Notes under the pieces: model-generated
Told to the model about the DNA's origin: nothing
Databases searched by the model: none
What the model saw: only the letters and a program-made list of their open reading frames with translations
Position numbers and translations under genes: made by a program
DNA from: JAPKEZ01 sp047638975
GTDB taxonomy: Bacteria; Planctomycetota; UBA1135
Direction: 5' to 3'
Assembly: GCA_047638975.1 (NCBI GenBank)
Contig: JBLINB010000019.1
Span: 1 to 28,892, forward strand
Length of the DNA stretch: 28,892 bases
Shown: in pieces, positions 6,871-15,515 of the stretch
Layout of the letters: each line of letters opens with the position of its first letter
Position numbering within the stretch: position 1 is the stretch's first letter

Positions 6871-8606
6871 TAATGATCGGGGTGTAGCACTGCGATGTCG
6901 TGCATCGACCAGATGCGCGAATTCTTTACGCGGCGGTTAGCCTGCGCTTGGTATGAAGCTTCAATCAAACAACTCAGCCATGGTCGCATTTCACTAGGAT
7001 TGATGATGTCATCGGTATCGCGCTGACTTGCGGCCTTATACGGACACATGTCGCCTTCAATACGTTGTTCGGTTGCCGCCATGCCGTCGGCAATCGCTTT
7101 ACGCTCTTCGTCGCTGTCGGCTACGATGTTGAAATCGTCATCGAGCTTGGTATTAAATGCGGCAATCGCCAAAGTACGGCCTTCCATCACCGACTGTCGC
7201 GCAATGGTTGTCGAAAGTTGCACTACCGGGTCGTATGGTAAACCAGCCATCGCGTAGTATCCGGCGCCACTGGCTTTGCGTAACAGAATAGTGAACATCG
7301 GTACCTCGTTAGTACTATTACTGTAGATCAAATTGGAGCCGTAGCCTAATAATCCACGTACTTCGGCATCGGTACCAATGTCGAAGCCAGAAATATCTTG
7401 TAGCCAAACAATGGGGATGCCATCGCTATTGCAAGAACGTGAAAACTCTGAAATCTTGGCGATACTGTCGCGATATAAAATACCACCCGGGCGCATTTTG
7501 CCAGGATTTTGTGGGTCGTCTATCGGTCCTTGAACGTTAGCAATGATGCCGCAATATAAGCCATTGATGCGCGCGATTCCGGTGATCATCTCTTTGCCTT
7601 TGTTGGGCATTAATTCCCAGAAGGTGGAACGGTCGACTAAGCGCGCAATGACTTCACGCACATCGTAGTAAGTACGGTGATCGCTAGGAAACATTTCGTC
7701 GAGTTCACTTGCGGCGAAACGTGGGGCGGCTGCTGCCACACCTCCGCGTCGGTATTCGGCGGCACTCGAAGCGGTGTTAGCTATTTCGGCGCGGATAGCT
7801 GCGATGCAATGCTCATCGTCAGGCACGCGGACATCAGCGCATCCTGATTGATGGACGTGAACTTCGGGGCCACCGATACCTAATGAAGTGAGCTTTTGCG
7901 ATTTAGCACCTTTAATAAGGGCAGCGCCGGCAATCACCATATAGGCTTGTTCAGTCATGAATACGCGATCGGAAATAATCGGCATATAGCCGCCGCCGGC
8001 AATGCAGTCGCCGAACACACCCGCTATTTGGGGGATGCCTTCTGCAGATAGCAGCGCATTCATCTTGAAGATATGACCGGCGCCAGTTGCTCCTGGAAAG
8101 GATTTAGATTGCTCGGGTAAAAACAAACCACTGCAGTCGACTAGGTAGATTGCCGGAATGCCCAAGCGCAATGCCATTTGCTGTGCGCGCTGAATTTTCT
8201 CGGAAGTCTCTGGCCACCACGAGCCACTAGCTACAGTGTTGTCGTTGGCAATCGCGATGACCCAGCGTTGCTCGACTTTAATAAAACAGGTGACTACGCC
8301 TGCGCCAGGTGATTCGAGTTGTTTACCACCTGCATCGAACTTGCGTCCGTAATTAACAAAGGTGCCGACCTCGAAAATATCGCTGTCGCTGTCTTTGAGC
8401 AATTCAATGCGTTCGCGCGCAGTTAACTTAGACTTGGCGTGTACGCGCTGTTTGTATTTTTCTCCCCAGCCAGCGGCTACTTGCGCGCGGCGTTGATCTA
8501 GAGTTTGACGTAAGTCGTCAATGAATACGCCATTGCGTTTTACCTCTTGTGCGTCAAGAAAACTATCGCGCGCATTGCCAATCGGATTTAAAGGTACGTG
8601 TGCCAT
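6870..8606 (-). CDS. Acyl-CoA carboxylase carboxyltransferase subunit, GcdA-like
   Basis: Transfers the carboxyl group from carboxybiotin to an acyl-CoA. The 578-residue protein has the two crotonase-fold halves of the family: an N-domain with ANDNTVASGSWWPETSEKIQRA, LVDCSGLFLPEQ and GGGYMPIISD, and a C-domain with ITGIARINGLYCGIIANVQG, WLQDISGFDIGTDAE and LRKASGAGYYAMAG. The length and the C-domain wording are nearer to the alpha subunit of glutaconyl-CoA decarboxylase (587 residues) than to propionyl- or methylcrotonyl-CoA carboxylase. No membrane GcdB subunit is present, while a biotin carboxylase is, so ATP-driven carboxylation is more likely than Na+-pumping decarboxylation. It starts one base after the stop of the biotin carboxylase gene. 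Substrate undetermined; a 3-methylcrotonyl-, glutaconyl- or other enoyl-CoA is possible. Confidence 0.85.
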   Translation of the reverse strand: MAHVPLNPIGNARDSFLDAQEVKRNGVFIDDLRQTLDQRRAQVAAGWGEKYKQRVHAKSKLTARERIELLKDSDSDIFEVGTFVNYGRKFDAGGKQLESPGAGVVTCFIKVEQRWVIAIANDNTVASGSWWPETSEKIQRAQQMALRLGIPAIYLVDCSGLFLPEQSKSFPGATGAGHIFKMNALLSAEGIPQIAGVFGDCIAGGGYMPIISDRVFMTEQAYMVIAGAALIKGAKSQKLTSLGIGGPEVHVHQSGCADVRVPDDEHCIAAIRAEIANTASSAAEYRRGGVAAAAPRFAASELDEMFPSDHRTYYDVREVIARLVDRSTFWELMPNKGKEMITGIARINGLYCGIIANVQGPIDDPQNPGKMRPGGILYRDSIAKISEFSRSCNSDGIPIVWLQDISGFDIGTDAEVRGLLGYGSNLIYSNSTNEVPMFTILLRKASGAGYYAMAGLPYDPVVQLSTTIARQSVMEGRTLAIAAFNTKLDDDFNIVADSDEERKAIADGMAATEQRIEGDMCPYKAASQRDTDDIINPSEMRPWLSCLIEASYQAQANRRVKNSRIWSMHDIAVLHPDH

Positions 8607-8607
8607 T

Positions 8608-9960
8608 TTATTTAGTGGTGCTTAAAAAAGATTCTAGCCATAAAGTATCGCATTGCGCATCTTTGAAATCGCTGCTACTTAAGATGTCATGATGCAAGCC
8701 AAGAGTAGTGGGTAAACCCTCGATGTCGGCGTTTTCAATCGCAGTTTTCAACAGCGTGATGCATTGCTCGCGGCTGTCGGCATGCGCAATAACCTTGCCG
8801 AGTAGCGAATCGTAAAAGGGTGGCACGCTATCACCGGCTTGCAGATGCGTATCAAAGCGGATGCCTTCACCACCAAGACTAAAGGCCTTCAACTTACCAG
8901 GAGTGGGGCGAAAATCATTGGCAACATCTTCAGCGTTAACGCGTAATTCAATCGCATGGCCATTTAAAGGCACATCTTTCTGCGCGCACGGCAGCGATCC
9001 GCCAGCGGCAATGATGATTTGCTGTTGCATTAAATCGATACCGGTAATCGCCTCAGTCACTGGATGCTCAACCTGCAAACGGGTGTTCATCTCTAAGAAA
9101 TAAAGCTTGCCGTCAGTGGCCATCAAGTATTCGATGGTGCCTGCTCCGGCATAGTTAAAGAATGCTGTCGCATTTGCCGACAACTCGCCATAGTGTTGAC
9201 GTTGCTCGCTAGTGAGCATCGGCGACGGCGCTTCTTCGAGCAATTTTTGATGGCGGCGCTGAATGCTACATTCGCGCTCGCCAAGGTGGATGGCATTACC
9301 GCGTCCATCGCCAAGTACTTGGAATTCAATGTGACGACCACCGACTAGATATTTTTCTAGATACAAAGCGGCGTTACCAAATGCGGATTGCGCTTCACGT
9401 GCTGCATCGGTGAAAGCTTGTTCAACCTCCGAGTCATTATTGCAACGACGAATACCGCGTCCGCCACCACCGGCATCGGCCTTGAGCACGATGGGGTAGC
9501 CGACTTGCTTTGCGACTTCAATTGCAGCTGCTGGACCGTCGAGTATGCCGTCGCTGCCTGGAACTACCGGCAAACCAGCTGCAGTCGCCGCTGCACGCGC
9601 CGGAACTTTTAAAGCCATCATATCCATGGTGGCGGCATCCGGCCCGATGAAGGCTATACCGTGCTGCTGACATAGCGCTGCAAACAAACTATTCTCGGAT
9701 AGGAATCCCCAGCCGGGATGCAAGGCGCTGCAATTACTTTGCTTAGCCGCCTGTACAATTTGCTCTAACTGCAGGTACGAGGCGGATGGGGCAGAGCCAC
9801 CAATACAAACCACCGCGTCGGCTTGTTGCAGGTACTGGTAGTTGGCTTTCAAATCAGCAGTCGAGGCGCCGCATACAGTTTCTATGTGCAGCTCGCGGCA
9901 GGCACGAACGATGCGGGCGGCGACCTCACCACGATTGGCGACGAAAAGGCGCTTAAACAT
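8608..9960 (-). CDS. Biotin carboxylase subunit of acyl-CoA carboxylase
   Basis: ATP-dependent carboxylation of biotin on the carrier protein. The 450-residue length equals stand-alone AccC (about 450), with no fused carrier domain. Motifs in order: LFVANRGEVAARIVRACREL at the N-terminus, ALHPGWGFLSEN (Trp where most family members have Tyr), the ATP-grasp lysine and Gly-rich loop GYPIVLKADAGGGGRGIRR, HIEFQVLGD, GERECSIQRRHQKLLEEAPSP, and the catalytic LEMNTRLQVEHPVTE. It is the first of the three carboxylase genes. The symbol accC is avoided because the GcdA-like partner implies an acyl-CoA other than acetyl-CoA. The start ATG has no Shine-Dalgarno site and lies 14 bases after the upstream repeat-protein gene. 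Confidence 0.93.
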   Translation of the reverse strand: MFKRLFVANRGEVAARIVRACRELHIETVCGASTADLKANYQYLQQADAVVCIGGSAPSASYLQLEQIVQAAKQSNCSALHPGWGFLSENSLFAALCQQHGIAFIGPDAATMDMMALKVPARAAATAAGLPVVPGSDGILDGPAAAIEVAKQVGYPIVLKADAGGGGRGIRRCNNDSEVEQAFTDAAREAQSAFGNAALYLEKYLVGGRHIEFQVLGDGRGNAIHLGERECSIQRRHQKLLEEAPSPMLTSEQRQHYGELSANATAFFNYAGAGTIEYLMATDGKLYFLEMNTRLQVEHPVTEAITGIDLMQQQIIIAAGGSLPCAQKDVPLNGHAIELRVNAEDVANDFRPTPGKLKAFSLGGEGIRFDTHLQAGDSVPPFYDSLLGKVIAHADSREQCITLLKTAIENADIEGLPTTLGLHHDILSSSDFKDAQCDTLWLESFLSTTK

Positions 9961-9974
9961 GCAGGTAGTTTACC

Positions 9975-12680
9975 CTATTTATCATTGAAGCGCAGTCGAA
10001 GATTTTGCACAGATTCGCCATTTACAAAAACCTCATGGATTACAATGTCTTTGCCCGGACGGATGAGCTGGATTTTATAATTCCCTACAGGTAGTGGCCC
10101 TAGTTTTTGCGCGGTCCCTGAGAAATAAGCGGATTGAGTGGCTTGAGTTTCGGACATGGCCCAAACATAGGACAGTGCTGCGCCACGACTATCGAGTGCG
10201 GTGCAGAGTACTCCTTTGAGTGGTTGATCGTTTTCATCAACTACAGTTACCATTAGCTTAGTACCCGTCTCAAGGGCAACTTGTTCCTTATGCAATGCGC
10301 CATCGCTTAGATTAACTTCAAACTCGCTCAAACCAATTTCAGGATGGCGCACCATAATCCGTCCTGGTCCGGACGGCAGGCCTTTTAGTTGTGCAACGCC
10401 TTTGGCATTAGTGGCGTTCATCGAAATGATATTCATCGGGTGTCCGTTAGCATCAAGGTAATGCATGTGAACCCCGGACAGCAGTTCGCCAGCTTGGTTA
10501 CGCACTTGAATTTTTACAGTTGCACCTTGACCTAAAGCGACTTCGATACGCTGGACGCCTTGTCCCTGACGCACGCTAATTCCACTGACTATTTTGGAGC
10601 CTAAGCCGTTGTCGCTAGGTGAAAGGAAAGATGCTGCGGCATTTCCGACGCTGACCATGTATTCGCCATCGTTTAAGCTTGGGAATTTCGCAAAACCATT
10701 TGCGTCGGTTAATCCAAAATCGCCACCGCTAATATTAGTGCCATTAATAGGGCGCACTGAGACCGGTACCATGACGACTTCACTATTGTCAGAACTTCTG
10801 GTTACGTGCACTTCAAGGCCGGCATCGGGCAATTCAATATTGTGTTCCACTTCGCCTTGCTTGTCGATCAGCAGACTATCGTAGAACGCTGAGTTGCCGT
10901 TAAGCCCAGAAGTAACGTTGACGATTAGAATAAAATCACCTAGCGGCATGTCTTCTATGCTGTACTTACCTTCTTCATCCGTCGCTGCAACTTTTGCGCC
11001 CGAGTCGGTGATGATCGAGATGCGCGCGCGATGGATTTGCTCGCCGGCGCGAGTTACAGTGCCACTTAAGGTTGCGGTTGCTTGTTTGCCACCCAAAGTA
11101 AGGGTGGTAGTTTCGTCATCGAGTAACGTGACGAACTTAAATTGGACGTTTGCGTTTCCGCCTGAGCTAGCGTCGACGGAAGATACTTGATAATTTCCGG
11201 CAGTAAGGTTGCTTAGAGTAACCATGCCTTGCTCATCGCTTTGCTCTTGAAAAACACTCGAAGATGTGACACTTACAGCCGCTACTGTTATGTCATCTAA
11301 AGGTACATCTTCTGAATCGAGCACTGTAACAATTAAACGAGCACCGTGCTGCATGATCACATCAAAATCAACTAAATCGCTATCGCTAACGTCGAACGGA
11401 CCCAGCACCTGCCGCGAATATTCATCCGCGCTAGCCGCTAGGTAGTATTCGCCAGCACCAATACCACTAAATTGATAACGTCCATTCTCATCGGCATCGC
11501 TTTGTAAACGGTATTTATCGGCGCTTACAGCTTGAATATTAAAATCGCGTTTCGGAATGAGCGCTGCTTTAGAGTTTACACATGGCTTGCCGTCGGCATT
11601 TAAAATAGTGCCGCTTACACTTACTCCGTGCGAGAGGGTAAGCGTGTGCGTAATCACACCATTATTCGAGTTAACACTCAAATCGATATCGGCGGTGTGG
11701 AGAGCGAAGCCGTCCGCGTATGCTGAGACGCTAAGTACGTCGTTGGGCATGGCCTTAAGTACGACTATGCCAGCCTCATCAGTAGTGAAAATAGGGATGT
11801 CATCCGAACGCTGAATGATGGTATTTGCCAACAATGAATTAGGACGCCACTGCACACTGGCATTGGCAATCGGTTGCTGCAGAGTGTCTACAACATGCAA
11901 CTTCAGCTGCATGCCAGGCTGAAGGGCTATGGTGCTGGCGGTAATATCGGCTTCAAGCGTGAGGTCGTATGCGGATTCAGTTTTGAAAGGCAGATAAGCG
12001 CTATCTGCAACTAAAATATTGAAACTAGCTGGCTTAAGGTTTTTGAGGATAAATTCGCCATTCTCATCAGTAAGCGTATCATCGGAAGTCCAATCAGGAA
12101 GATTGCCGTAGTTGAAAAAGTCTGCTATTGCTAAGGCATAAAGGGAATCGTCAACCACGTCTTCGAGTCCGGCGACAACTGCATTCGCTAGCGGCTTACC
12201 ATTGTGATCTACAACGCGTCCGCGCAAAATAACAGCCGGATCGAGCGTAATGTTTACTGTTTTACTTTCATCCGCTTCGAGGTTCACGAGTTGTTCATGA
12301 AGCAGGTGATGCTCTACAGCAACATCGATCGAGTATGCGCCGCTTGCGATATCTTCGATAAGCAAATAGTTGCGTGCGAAGCTATGCGTTTCGTCGTTAA
12401 GGGTTAATACGCCACCATTGACACCAGAATCTGAAGCGAAATAAAACTCGAGACTCGATGTGCCACTCGCTACATTAGTAAGCGGCTGCTCGGTATCACG
12501 CTGCATATCGATGCCACCGGTCTCTAGCTGAGCTGCTTGTTCGACATTAGTAGTAGCGTTATCACTGCTACCTGAGCCAAGAGTGTCGTTAGGCGTATTA
12601 GCGCCGGATAATACGAAATAAAGAATTGCAGCAATAGCAAGTACTATTGCACCCATAGGGATAGACGAGCGTAAAGACAT
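9975..12680 (-). CDS. Membrane-anchored protein with about eight carboxypeptidase-regulatory-like repeats
   Basis: A 901-residue protein with a short N-terminus, one hydrophobic segment (about residues 9-26, IPMGAIVLAIAAILYFVLSG) and then a Thr/Asn/Asp-rich outer part. The rest is a chain of beta-sandwich repeats of the carboxypeptidase regulatory (CarboxypepD_reg, transthyretin-like) type, recognisable by phrases such as LRGRVVDHNGKPLANAVV, VSGTILNADGKPCVNSKA, TLSGTVTRAGEQIHRARI and LMVTVVDENDQPLKGV, each followed by a DENGxYxxxxLxxGxY-type strand pair. No catalytic domain is visible. Such proteins stand in the periplasm or at the surface and usually act in adhesion or assembly; the role here is unknown. 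It resembles the product of 16826-18808 in design but not in detail. Confidence 0.78.
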   Translation of the reverse strand: MSLRSSIPMGAIVLAIAAILYFVLSGANTPNDTLGSGSSDNATTNVEQAAQLETGGIDMQRDTEQPLTNVASGTSSLEFYFASDSGVNGGVLTLNDETHSFARNYLLIEDIASGAYSIDVAVEHHLLHEQLVNLEADESKTVNITLDPAVILRGRVVDHNGKPLANAVVAGLEDVVDDSLYALAIADFFNYGNLPDWTSDDTLTDENGEFILKNLKPASFNILVADSAYLPFKTESAYDLTLEADITASTIALQPGMQLKLHVVDTLQQPIANASVQWRPNSLLANTIIQRSDDIPIFTTDEAGIVVLKAMPNDVLSVSAYADGFALHTADIDLSVNSNNGVITHTLTLSHGVSVSGTILNADGKPCVNSKAALIPKRDFNIQAVSADKYRLQSDADENGRYQFSGIGAGEYYLAASADEYSRQVLGPFDVSDSDLVDFDVIMQHGARLIVTVLDSEDVPLDDITVAAVSVTSSSVFQEQSDEQGMVTLSNLTAGNYQVSSVDASSGGNANVQFKFVTLLDDETTTLTLGGKQATATLSGTVTRAGEQIHRARISIITDSGAKVAATDEEGKYSIEDMPLGDFILIVNVTSGLNGNSAFYDSLLIDKQGEVEHNIELPDAGLEVHVTRSSDNSEVVMVPVSVRPINGTNISGGDFGLTDANGFAKFPSLNDGEYMVSVGNAAASFLSPSDNGLGSKIVSGISVRQGQGVQRIEVALGQGATVKIQVRNQAGELLSGVHMHYLDANGHPMNIISMNATNAKGVAQLKGLPSGPGRIMVRHPEIGLSEFEVNLSDGALHKEQVALETGTKLMVTVVDENDQPLKGVLCTALDSRGAALSYVWAMSETQATQSAYFSGTAQKLGPLPVGNYKIQLIRPGKDIVIHEVFVNGESVQNLRLRFNDK

Positions 12681-12686
12681 ACGCTA

Positions 12687-12692
12687 ATTATA
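12687..12692 (-). promoter_or_regulatory. Consensus -10 box immediately before the 901-residue repeat protein
   Basis: A perfect TATAAT on the minus strand ends seven bases before the ATG at 12680, so transcription would begin at the start codon itself. No good -35 is seen 15-19 bases further upstream, and the site lies in the 18-base gap after the sulfatase-like gene. It may be an internal leaderless promoter or a chance match. Confidence 0.35.
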
Positions 12693-12698
12693 CCGTTT

Positions 12699-14582
12699 CT
12701 ATTCGCCGGTATATCCTAGCTGATGCCCCATATCGACTTGAAAAGCACTCTGCGCTTGCCCCGACTGATAAGAATCACGTTCAAGGGCCGCATCGATAGC
12801 CTTCAAGAAAGGCAGCGGTATCTCAGTACTAGGATTCATTTCATGCGGGTCGTTGGCTAAGTCAAACAGGCCTAAACCTTCGCCAAGTACGACGCCGGAT
12901 TTTTCATCCCAGCGCGCAATGTATTTCTTGTCGCCAATGATAATACTTAAAAAATTACCATCAATCGTAATGTGCTGACGCTGAATATCTTGCTTGGCAG
13001 CCGCTAAATCAACAATATTCAGACCGCGAAACTGTTGCTCGGTTTCGATGTTACACAACTCAAGTAATGTCGGCGCAATATCGATTAACTGAATCTGCTG
13101 CGAAGTGTGGACGCCCTGCGGTACGCCTGGACCGTACATGAAAAACGGTACCCGAATGTTTTCTTGGTATAGCGAGTTGCCATGCTTCATCAAATCGTGC
13201 TCGCCAAAATGCTCGCCGTGATCAGAAGTCAAAATAACGATGGTCTCGCGACCACTAGCTTCGATTGCTGCAAGTACTTCGGCAATGCACTGCTCGTTGA
13301 ACATGATTTCCTCGGCGTAGCGGCGACGCATAAAATCTATTTGTTTATGCGCGACGTCTATCTCGGCGTCGCTGCCGTTTTGCAAGGCCTGCTCGACTTC
13401 GATAGCGGTTTCTCCCATCACACCATGCGCTGGGTCAACGGCGATCAAAGCAGCATCGACGGGCTGCGGTTCAAGCAGCATATCGAATGGTGCAACGGTG
13501 CCATAAGGATCATGCGGGTCGAGGTAGTGCAGAAAGAAAAAATACGGACGCTCTGTAGCTAATAGTTGGTCAACAAATCCTAGAGCATGTTCGTTGGTGC
13601 GCGCACCACGTCCACGTTCGCCTTTGCCGCTATGACTGCGGTATGCCCTGAATAGTGGTTTGTCGAGGGCTTTAAGCAACTTCGACTGCGGGAAGGCCGC
13701 GCCTAACCATGAACTATCGGCAATGCTGTTGACAAAACGTCGAATGTCACCACGCAACGGCACCTCTGAGTCATCGTAAATTTCGAAGCCACTACCGAAG
13801 CCGATGTCGCGCGAAAGTAAACCATTGGAGATGACGCCCGCAGTGTGGTATCCGGCTTTTAAGAATGCCTCTGATAGCCACGGTAAACCATCGGGTACTG
13901 GATCAAAGTTATCGCGGACGCCGTGGTCGAGGCTATCGAGTCCGCTAAGCATCGAGATGTGCGCCGGAAGAGTAAGGCTGCTGGATGACAAGGCATAAGG
14001 TGCGCTAATGCCACGCTCGGCCATCCTTTTAAATGTCTTTAAGTCAGAGCCCGGCAGTGGGTTATTAAACATGTCGGCGCGCAAAGTGTCGATCGAAATG
14101 AGCAGCACATCGGGCGACTGCGGGGCGGCGTCACTACGCACGGGTAAACCTTGAACAGGATTGACGCGACCTATTGCGCCACCCACCCATAGACCACCTA
14201 TGAAAAGAATGCCGAACACGCCACAACTAAGTTTGGCATAAGTCGGGGCAGTATTGGCGCTGTTGCCGCCGCCTTTTATTACGCATGCAATGCTGAGCGC
14301 AATGCCAAAGCCTAATGCAAACTCTAGGGGAAGGAGTACAGCAACTAAAGGTGCTAATCCTAAAACGAAGCCAGCGTAAAACAGTCCATTTGAACGTGCG
14401 TTTTTAGCGAACCACAAACTGAAAAGCGCAATCGGCCCGGCAACAACCATACCGCCGCCAAAATGGACGACGAAGGCACGCAGCAGAGAGGCATCTTGCC
14501 AGAAAAGGACCGAGTGTATGAAAGCGCCAAAGCCAAGGCCGGCAGCAATCAGCAGCAAGCGGTTAAAGTAACTAGTAACCAT
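12699..14582 (-). CDS. Membrane-anchored sulfatase-fold enzyme lacking the formylglycine cysteine
   Basis: A 627-residue protein with about five hydrophobic segments in residues 8-135, then a sulfatase (alkaline phosphatase superfamily) domain that should face the periplasm. Visible motifs: PDVLLISIDTLRAD with metal ligand D165, SSSLTLPAHISMLSG (200-214), HYLDPHDPYG (352-361), ILTSDHGEHFGEH (450-462) with D454/H455, and KHGNSLYQENIRVPF. In true sulfatases the nucleophile motif is C-x-P-x-R; here it reads T204-L-P206-A-H208, so it cannot carry formylglycine. That points to a phosphodiesterase, phosphotransferase or a thiol-independent hydrolase. The layout of N-terminal helices plus sulfatase domain is shared with lipoteichoic-acid-synthase and phosphoethanolamine-transferase families. 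Substrate unknown. Confidence 0.85.
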   Translation of the reverse strand: MVTSYFNRLLLIAAGLGFGAFIHSVLFWQDASLLRAFVVHFGGGMVVAGPIALFSLWFAKNARSNGLFYAGFVLGLAPLVAVLLPLEFALGFGIALSIACVIKGGGNSANTAPTYAKLSCGVFGILFIGGLWVGGAIGRVNPVQGLPVRSDAAPQSPDVLLISIDTLRADMFNNPLPGSDLKTFKRMAERGISAPYALSSSSLTLPAHISMLSGLDSLDHGVRDNFDPVPDGLPWLSEAFLKAGYHTAGVISNGLLSRDIGFGSGFEIYDDSEVPLRGDIRRFVNSIADSSWLGAAFPQSKLLKALDKPLFRAYRSHSGKGERGRGARTNEHALGFVDQLLATERPYFFFLHYLDPHDPYGTVAPFDMLLEPQPVDAALIAVDPAHGVMGETAIEVEQALQNGSDAEIDVAHKQIDFMRRRYAEEIMFNEQCIAEVLAAIEASGRETIVILTSDHGEHFGEHDLMKHGNSLYQENIRVPFFMYGPGVPQGVHTSQQIQLIDIAPTLLELCNIETEQQFRGLNIVDLAAAKQDIQRQHITIDGNFLSIIIGDKKYIARWDEKSGVVLGEGLGLFDLANDPHEMNPSTEIPLPFLKAIDAALERDSYQSGQAQSAFQVDMGHQLGYTGE

Positions 14583-14597
14583 GTATTGATTTTAGGG

Positions 14598-15515
14598 TTA
14601 TTTGATTGCGCCGCCAACTAGCAAAGCGCCAAGGATTACAATTGCTGCGCCGGTCCATCCGCGTTTGCCGGGTTTCTCGTGCAATAACCATGCGGACAAC
14701 GGGATAGCGAATAACGGTACCGTCGAGCATAGTGAAGCCGCAACACCGGTAGACGTCCATTTGAATGCGGAAACATTGAGGAACATGCCGAATGAAGCGC
14801 CAAACAGAGTTGGGAAGGCGAGTAGCTTCCAGGTGTGGGCTTTGAATATGAATTTAATGTTACTACCAAGATTGCCATCTTTGATAAACCACACCGCAAA
14901 GAAAAGCGCGCCGGCTCCGAAGCGGATGGAGCCACCGGTTAGAGGTGTGACACCGACCATGCCTTTGGCGACTGCCATATTGGAAATAGTCCAGAGCACC
15001 ACACAAGCAATTGCCGCTATTAAACCGATGCTGTCGAAGTGATTACGCGCCTTCTTTTGAGTGAAGCTGCGTGATTCAGCAAGTACGCCGCCACCAATCA
15101 CCAATGCAATACCAAGGATTTGAATGGCAGACAGTGTTTCGTTGAAAAGTGGCCATGCTAATAGTGCGGTGAAGGCCGGTACAGCTTGGATAATAATCAC
15201 CGTACGGCTGACGCCAATATGGGAGATGGCTAGAAAGTACAGCCAGTCGCCAATGCCTAAACCGACCAATCCAGAAAGTGTAAGCCAACCGATGTTTGTG
15301 AGTGGAACCGCGCCGCTGAGAAAAACTATCGACAACACGCCGAGCAGCGAACCAGCGATCACGTTTTTAAACCACGCGACCTGCACCGGTGAAATACTTT
15401 TGAAGGCCAGTGCATAATACACTGAGCCGAAGCTCCAGACCAAGGCGCTCGCAATAGCTGCGATCTCGCCAGCACCAGCGAATGGTACTGACGCCTGGAG
15501 CAGCATGCTATTCAC
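14598..15515 (-). CDS. EamA-family (drug/metabolite transporter) permease
   Basis: A 305-residue inner-membrane protein with ten predicted helices in two EamA halves, separated by the hydrophilic stretch ESRSFTQKKARNHFD. The N-half has IASALVWSFGSVYYALAFKS and LSGLVGLGIGDWLYFLAI; the C-half repeats it with IAAIACVVLWTISNMAVAKG and SLCSTVPLFAIPLSAWLLHE. Such proteins export or import small metabolites; the substrate cannot be told. The start is GTG at 15515 or, three codons later, ATG at 15506; the GTG overlaps the stop of the M28 peptidase gene. The stop is 15 bases before the sulfatase-like ATG, so the pair is likely cotranscribed. Confidence 0.88.
   Translation of the reverse strand: MNSMLLQASVPFAGAGEIAAIASALVWSFGSVYYALAFKSISPVQVAWFKNVIAGSLLGVLSIVFLSGAVPLTNIGWLTLSGLVGLGIGDWLYFLAISHIGVSRTVIIIQAVPAFTALLAWPLFNETLSAIQILGIALVIGGGVLAESRSFTQKKARNHFDSIGLIAAIACVVLWTISNMAVAKGMVGVTPLTGGSIRFGAGALFFAVWFIKDGNLGSNIKFIFKAHTWKLLAFPTLFGASFGMFLNVSAFKWTSTGVAASLCSTVPLFAIPLSAWLLHEKPGKRGWTGAAIVILGALLVGGAIK

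Noticed and set aside
6870..8606. Sodium-pumping glutaconyl-CoA decarboxylase
   Set aside because: No membrane beta subunit is encoded nearby and a biotin carboxylase is, which fits a carboxylase rather than a decarboxylase pump.
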